Shown here in pieces: positions 6,881-10,709 of a stretch of DNA of 10,709 bases; the first letter of the stretch is position 1; each line of letters begins with the position of its first letter. This DNA comes from an uncultured Bacteroidales bacterium (GTDB taxonomy: Bacteria; Bacteroidota; Bacteroidia; Bacteroidales; Paludibacteraceae). The notes beneath the pieces are model-generated. The model worked only from the letters and a program-made list of their open reading frames with translations, did no database searches and was not told the origin of the DNA. The stretch lies in contig CAIQOG010000066.1 in assembly GCA_903873355.1 (NCBI GenBank), positions 1 through 10,709 of the forward strand, given 5' to 3'. The position numbers and the translations under genes are program-made.

Positions 6881-7540
6881 ATGAATAAAATCAAAGTTAT
6901 CAGTTCTTTAAAACTGGATGAAAATGGTTTAAGATGTAAGGATAAATTGGGGAAATTAAAATCTATTCTACATCTTCAGGGTTCAATGGATGGAGCATGT
7001 GCAACCTATTCTGTTCTGATGAACCTGTTGTTGCTCAGAACAATTAATCATAAAGATACCGAAGTATATGCAGTTCATAAGACAAAAGCTACAAAAACAC
7101 TGTTTGAGGTTTTCTGCAATTCATACGGAATGCATCGTAATGGTCAGAGCTTTATCAAAATAAAAAAGATGCTCACTGAAAGCTTTCATTCAGAAATAGA
7201 ATGTATTCGAAGAGATTCTGAAAATGAAAAATCGGTTGAACATATAAAAAAGGTATTATCTGAAGATAGACCAGTTATAATTTCAATTGAAGCAAAAAAT
7301 TACGCACATGCTTTATTAGCAATAGGAATGGAGTATGAAGAATCAGATGACAAATCTATTATTCCGACAAAGATATTTTGTTTAGACCCTTCAGGCATAG
7401 ATGCCGGATATAATTATTGGAACTCAGTAATAGATTTATATCCTGATAAACCGGGGACTAAATATAAATACCTGTATTTAATGGGAAGCTGCACTGAAAG
7501 AGTAGCTTTAACAGATATTCTTGTCATTACAAAACTTTAG
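6881..7540 (+). CDS. Putative papain/C39-like cysteine peptidase inserted in the type I restriction locus
   Basis: I do not recognise this 219-residue protein as a named family, but its motifs suggest a papain-like fold. LHLQGSMDGACATYSVLMNLLLL (from residue 31) has a Gln (Q33) seven residues before a Cys (C40) at the start of a long hydrophobic helix, as in the oxyanion-hole Gln and nucleophile of papain and C39 peptidases. VIISIEAKNYAHALLAIGM supplies a candidate His (H143) in a beta-strand, and FCLDPSG a candidate Asp (D169). There is no signal peptide or membrane segment and no ABC transporter part, so it is cytosolic and not a bacteriocin exporter. It ends 5 nt before hsdR, implying co-transcription, but is separated from hsdS by 269 bp of palindromes. 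It is A+T-rich (18 of 60 G or C at 7321-7380), unlike hsdR. Type I loci often carry accessory genes at this place, PrrC being the classic case, so a role as guard, toxin or regulator of the complex is an inference. A non-catalytic papain-fold domain is the alternative. Confidence 0.8.
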   Translation: MNKIKVISSLKLDENGLRCKDKLGKLKSILHLQGSMDGACATYSVLMNLLLLRTINHKDTEVYAVHKTKATKTLFEVFCNSYGMHRNGQSFIKIKKMLTESFHSEIECIRRDSENEKSVEHIKKVLSEDRPVIISIEAKNYAHALLAIGMEYEESDDKSIIPTKIFCLDPSGIDAGYNYWNSVIDLYPDKPGTKYKYLYLMGSCTERVALTDILVITKL

Positions 7541-7545
7541 GCTGT

Positions 7546-10017
7546 ATGAACGAATCTCAAACCCGACTCGACAAAATCGACCCAAAGCTTAAGCTGGCAG
7601 GTTGGAACGTCACCGACGATAGCCGTATCATCACCGAGTACGTTATCGCCAAAGGAAAAATCAGTTTCTCGGAAAAACCCAAAATCCTGAAAGCCGATTA
7701 CATCCTAAGCTTTAAAGGCGTAAAACTCGCCATTGTGGAAGCCAAAAGCGACGAGTTGCCTGTAGGCGAAGGCGTAATGCAAGCCAAGCTCTACGCACAG
7801 ATGATGCGTATCCGCTACACCTACGCCACCAACGGCGATGAGATTTACGAAATTGACATGGAAACGGGCTCCGAAGGTCTCGTTCCGCACTTCCCTTCCC
7901 CCGACGAACTCTGGCATCGTAACTTTGGCAACGTAAACGAGTGGCGCGACAGGTTCCACGCCCAGCCTTTCTACATCGACGAAGGTCGCAAACTCCGGTA
8001 CTATCAGGAAATAGCCGTGAATCGTGTTCTCGAAGCCATTGCATCCGGCGAAAACCGCATACTCCTCACCCTCGCCACCGGAACAGGAAAAACCCTGCTG
8101 GCTTTTCAGATAGCCTGGAAACTCTTCCACACTCGCTGGAACCTCAGTTGCTCATTGAGCGAAGCCGAAATGAGCACAGTCGAAACACGCCGTCCCCGCA
8201 TTCTCTTCCTCGCCGACCGCAACATTCTCGCCAATCAGGCTTTCAACGGCTTTGGCGGTTTCAGCAAGATGGACGAAAACAGCGTGGTACGTATCAGCCC
8301 CAAAAGCATTAAAAAGAAAGGCGGCATCGTTCCCAAAAACGGAAGCATATTCTTCACCATTTTCCAGACTTTCGATACGGGCGATGTCGAACCGCATTTC
8401 GGTCAGTACCCGCCCGACTTCTTCGACCTCATTATAATCGACGAATGTCACCGCGGTGGTGCTAACGACGAAAGTCGCTGGCGACGCATCATGGAGTATT
8501 TTGCTCCTGCCGTTCAGCTGGGTCTCACAGCTACCCCTCGGCGCGATGTAAATGCCGACACCTACGAGTATTTCGGCAAACCCGTATTCGAATACTCGCT
8601 CAAAGAAGGTATCAACGACGGCTACCTCACCCCTTTCCGCCATGTGGTACTGCAAAGCAATATCGATAATTACCTCTATCAACCCACCGATATCATCGAG
8701 GATGGCGATATCGACGAGGTTGAAAAACTGGTGAAAGGCAAAACCTATTCGGAAACGGATTTTTATCAGGGACGCATTGAAATCCGTCAGCGCGACGAAG
8801 TGCGCGTAAAAGAATTTATGTCGCAGATAGGCAAAACCGAAAAAACACTCGTTTTCTGCTATACGCAAGCTCATGCGGCTGCCATTCGCGACCTAATCAA
8901 TCAACAAAAAAAAGTAAATAATGCGCTCTATTGTGTGCGTGTAACGGCTAACGATGGTGAAACGGGCGAAACCTACCTGAAAGATTTTCAGGACAATGAA
9001 AAAACCATTCCTACCATCCTCACCACCTCCCAAAAACTATCAACAGGTGTGGATGCACTGAATGTGCGTAATATCGTGCTGATGCGCCCGGTCAATTCCA
9101 TGATTGAATTCAAACAGATAATCGGTAGGGGTACGCGCTGTTTCGATGGCAAATTCTATTTCACCATCTACGACTTTGTGGAAGCATATAAAAAGTTCAA
9201 CGATAAGGATTGGGATGGTTTGCCCATTTGCAGCAAATGCAACAACGACCCCTGCACCTGCGAAAAGAAAACGCCTCCACCACCTTATCCTTGCCCCGAA
9301 TGTGGTCAGACTCCGTGCGTGTGCGAACCAACCATCACCGAACCCTGTCCGGTATGTGGGAAAATCCTCTGCGTGTGCGAAAAACAAATAGACCCATGTC
9401 CCAAATGCGGCAACCTGCCCTGCACCTGCCCGAAAAAGAAAATGCTGAAAATAACACTGTCCGACGGTCGCACCCGCCAGATACAGCATATCAAAACCAA
9501 TTTCTTTTGGGATGCCGATGGCAAACCCATTTCGGCACAGGATTTTCTGGAAAAGATGTTCGGACAACTCCCCGAATTCTTTAGCAGCGAAGAAGAACTC
9601 CGGCAACTCTGGGCAGACCCCTACACCCGCAAAGTGCTACTCGGCAGAATGGCCGATGTAGGCTACGGCGAAGAAGTGCTCAAAGCCGTGCAAGCCATTA
9701 TCAGTGCCGAAAACAGCGACCTATACGATGTGCTTGAATACATAGCTTACGCCAAAGAACCGGTTGAACGGGCGCATCGTGCCGGTATTGCTCAGAGCCA
9801 TATCTATGTCGGTCTCAACGACCGTCAAAAGGAATTCGTCAACTTCGTACTCGCCAAATACATCGAGTCCGGCGTCAGCGAACTATCCATCGACAACCTC
9901 CCCGAACTGCTCAAATTCAAATACGGCACTGCCCTCGACGGCGTAACCACCCTGGGCAATATGCAAATCACCCAAAACACTTTTGTGGGCTTTCAGAAGT
10001 ATTTGTATGGGGCGTAA
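7546..10017 (+). CDS. hsdR: Type I restriction endonuclease, ATP-dependent motor and nuclease (R) subunit, EcoEI-like
   Basis: HsdR uses ATP to pull DNA through the complex at unmethylated sites and cuts it at a distance. The N terminus (MNESQTRLDKIDPKLKLAGW) is typical of EcoEI-type subunits and fixes the start. The nuclease is a PD-(D/E)xK domain with D51 and E65-A-K67. The superfamily 2 motor has Walker A ATGTGKT (177-183), DECH (299-302), TAT (328-330), QKLSTGVD (496-503) and motif VI QIIGRGTR (524-531), all intact. Residues 562-628 hold four Cys-rich knuckles (CxxCxxxxCxC). From about 633 a C-terminal domain of the EcoEI type follows and ends in GFQKYLYGA. At 823 residues it is in the usual range. 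Residues around 200-214 look like a short insertion encoded by a palindrome at 8150-8175. The gene is G+C-rich (37 of 60 at 8161-8220) like hsdM. No clear terminator follows it. Confidence 0.95.
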   Translation: MNESQTRLDKIDPKLKLAGWNVTDDSRIITEYVIAKGKISFSEKPKILKADYILSFKGVKLAIVEAKSDELPVGEGVMQAKLYAQMMRIRYTYATNGDEIYEIDMETGSEGLVPHFPSPDELWHRNFGNVNEWRDRFHAQPFYIDEGRKLRYYQEIAVNRVLEAIASGENRILLTLATGTGKTLLAFQIAWKLFHTRWNLSCSLSEAEMSTVETRRPRILFLADRNILANQAFNGFGGFSKMDENSVVRISPKSIKKKGGIVPKNGSIFFTIFQTFDTGDVEPHFGQYPPDFFDLIIIDECHRGGANDESRWRRIMEYFAPAVQLGLTATPRRDVNADTYEYFGKPVFEYSLKEGINDGYLTPFRHVVLQSNIDNYLYQPTDIIEDGDIDEVEKLVKGKTYSETDFYQGRIEIRQRDEVRVKEFMSQIGKTEKTLVFCYTQAHAAAIRDLINQQKKVNNALYCVRVTANDGETGETYLKDFQDNEKTIPTILTTSQKLSTGVDALNVRNIVLMRPVNSMIEFKQIIGRGTRCFDGKFYFTIYDFVEAYKKFNDKDWDGLPICSKCNNDPCTCEKKTPPPPYPCPECGQTPCVCEPTITEPCPVCGKILCVCEKQIDPCPKCGNLPCTCPKKKMLKITLSDGRTRQIQHIKTNFFWDADGKPISAQDFLEKMFGQLPEFFSSEEELRQLWADPYTRKVLLGRMADVGYGEEVLKAVQAIISAENSDLYDVLEYIAYAKEPVERAHRAGIAQSHIYVGLNDRQKEFVNFVLAKYIESGVSELSIDNLPELLKFKYGTALDGVTTLGNMQITQNTFVGFQKYLYGA
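8150..8175. repeat. REP-like palindrome lying in frame inside hsdR
   Basis: GCTCATT (8150-8156) pairs with AATGAGC (8169-8175) around the loop GAGCGAAGCCGA. The string TGAGCGAAGCCGAA closely resembles a palindromic intergenic repeat (TGAGCGAAGTCGAA type) that I recall as frequent in Bacteroidota genomes. Here it encodes about CSLSEAEMS in the low-complexity stretch between RWN and RRPRILFLADR of HsdR, where related proteins are, as I remember them, shorter. Confidence 0.55.
9229..9429 (+). repeat. Array of four Cys-knuckle repeats inside hsdR
   Basis: Codons 562-628 encode CSKCNNDPCTC, CPECGQTPCVC, CPVCGKILCVC and CPKCGNLPCTC, separated by linkers of 5 to 10 residues including PPPP. Each has the spacing CxxCxxxxCxC. 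The array sits between the motor and the C-terminal domain. Metal binding, probably zinc, follows from the Cys pattern; the copy number could vary by recombination. Confidence 0.8.
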
Positions 10018-10089
10018 GAAAATATAATATTCCTATATGGAATGCATAAAATCAAAGAAAAAGAACTGAAGTAGAAAAAAGAAAATCTT

Positions 10090-10709
10090 ATGGAAAATCA
10101 AATTTCAAAGGCCGAAATAAATTCATATAGAGGCATTTCAATTTCAGCAATTGCCCGAAAATTCAATATTTCAGATGTTCTATTGCTTACTCAAATTCAG
10201 GATAAAGTTTTAAGAGACAAGTATATAAAATTCAGCTACGTTCCGGCCAATATTGATATCCTCACTACAATCATTTATCTTGCGAAAAAAATTGTAGCGA
10301 ATAATGCTAATATTGACATAGAGAAGATACATCAAAAAGAAAATACTACTCAGAAAAAGGACCGTTTAAGCAAACAAATAGAATTTAAGAAAAGAGAAAT
10401 AAACCAACTGGAAAAGGAATATAACGACAGAATACAAAAGGGAAATCCTGTAGTTGAAAATTGTCGTTTATACAATTTGAAATTTTATGATGGATACATT
10501 TTTCATCAACATTCGGGTTTTAAATGTGAATTCCCCTTTTCTACTAAATCAATAAATAAGATTACCGAAAAAATTTCAGACCAGGTAGATGTGCTAATTT
10601 ATGGAGATCGAATTGAAATTCCTGAAGAATCTATTACCAAAATCTACCAATTAATTAAAAGCAAATCAAATAAAGAACTTGGTTTTAATTATTTATTGGA
10701 TGCGGTTTA
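10090..10709 (+). CDS. Unrecognised protein with possible helix-turn-helix and coiled coil (3' end outside window)
   Basis: The frame is open for 206 codons to the window edge. An in-frame TAG at 10072-10074 means that ATG 10090 (MENQISKAEINSYRG) is the first possible ATG. Residues about 14-45 (RGISISAIARKFNISDVLLLTQIQDKVL) resemble a helix-turn-helix, SAIARKFNIS being typical of the first two helices. Residues about 80-118 (KIHQKENTTQKK...EINQLEKEYNDRIQ) are highly charged and likely to form a coiled coil. The part after about 125 (NLKFYDGYIFHQHSGFKCEFPF) is a separate, probably folded domain with no motif I know. There is no signal peptide. It begins 72 nt after hsdR on the same strand, so it could be the last gene of the same operon or the first of the next unit. 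Its A+T-rich codon use resembles the peptidase-like gene more than hsdR. Confidence 0.75.
   Translation, partial: MENQISKAEINSYRGISISAIARKFNISDVLLLTQIQDKVLRDKYIKFSYVPANIDILTTIIYLAKKIVANNANIDIEKIHQKENTTQKKDRLSKQIEFKKREINQLEKEYNDRIQKGNPVVENCRLYNLKFYDGYIFHQHSGFKCEFPFSTKSINKITEKISDQVDVLIYGDRIEIPEESITKIYQLIKSKSNKELGFNYLLDAV

Noticed and set aside
8152..8874. Long minus-strand open frame opposite hsdR
   Set aside because: Antisense shadow of the helicase motor coding sequence; the translation is rich in Phe and Val in the way shadows are, with no family features.
10029..10043. Small palindrome ATTCC-TATAT-GGAAT after hsdR
   Set aside because: The five-base stem in very A+T-rich DNA with no T-run is too weak for a terminator and too short to call an operator.

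Overview
The window looks like chromosomal DNA of a member of the Bacteroidota, probably the Bacteroidales or a close relative. The pointers are an alanine dehydrogenase and a long Rel/SpoT protein of the type seen in that phylum, matches to its -7 promoter motif TAnnTTTG ahead of rel and hsdM, A+T-rich low-complexity spacers, weak or absent Shine-Dalgarno sequences, and G+C-rich palindromes such as CCCCTAAAGGGG. The species cannot be named from the sequence.

Layout. (1) 1-492: the 3' end of an alanine dehydrogenase gene. (2) 493-730: an A+T-rich spacer with inverted and tandem short repeats and a likely promoter. (3) 731-2965: an intact bifunctional (p)ppGpp synthetase/hydrolase. (4) 2981-3375: a relic of a left-handed beta-helix gene on the minus strand, ten-base repeats and an intrinsic terminator. 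(5) 3376-3822: a small secreted lipocalin-like protein that looks like the detached N-terminal domain of a larger hydrolase, followed by a strong hairpin terminator. (6) 4063-10017: a type I restriction-modification locus in the order hsdM, hsdS, accessory gene, hsdR. (7) 10090-10709: the start of an unrecognised A+T-rich gene with a possible helix-turn-helix and a coiled coil; it runs off the window.

The restriction locus is the interesting part. HsdM and HsdS are translationally coupled by a 4-base overlap. HsdS carries two nearly identical target-recognition domains exactly 540 bp apart, which predicts a palindromic bipartite methylation site. Between hsdS and hsdR lie a cluster of REP-like palindromes and a 219-residue protein with a Gln...Cys, His, Asp arrangement like a papain/C39-type cysteine peptidase. 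That gene is only 5 nt upstream of hsdR, so the two are probably co-expressed, which makes it a candidate accessory defence factor; nothing in the sequence proves this. HsdR has complete nuclease and helicase motifs. It also has two oddities: a short in-frame stretch encoded by a REP-like palindrome, and an array of four Cys-rich knuckles between the motor and the C-terminal domain. hsdM and hsdR are clearly richer in G+C than the target-recognition parts of hsdS, the accessory gene and the last gene, so the locus looks like a mosaic.
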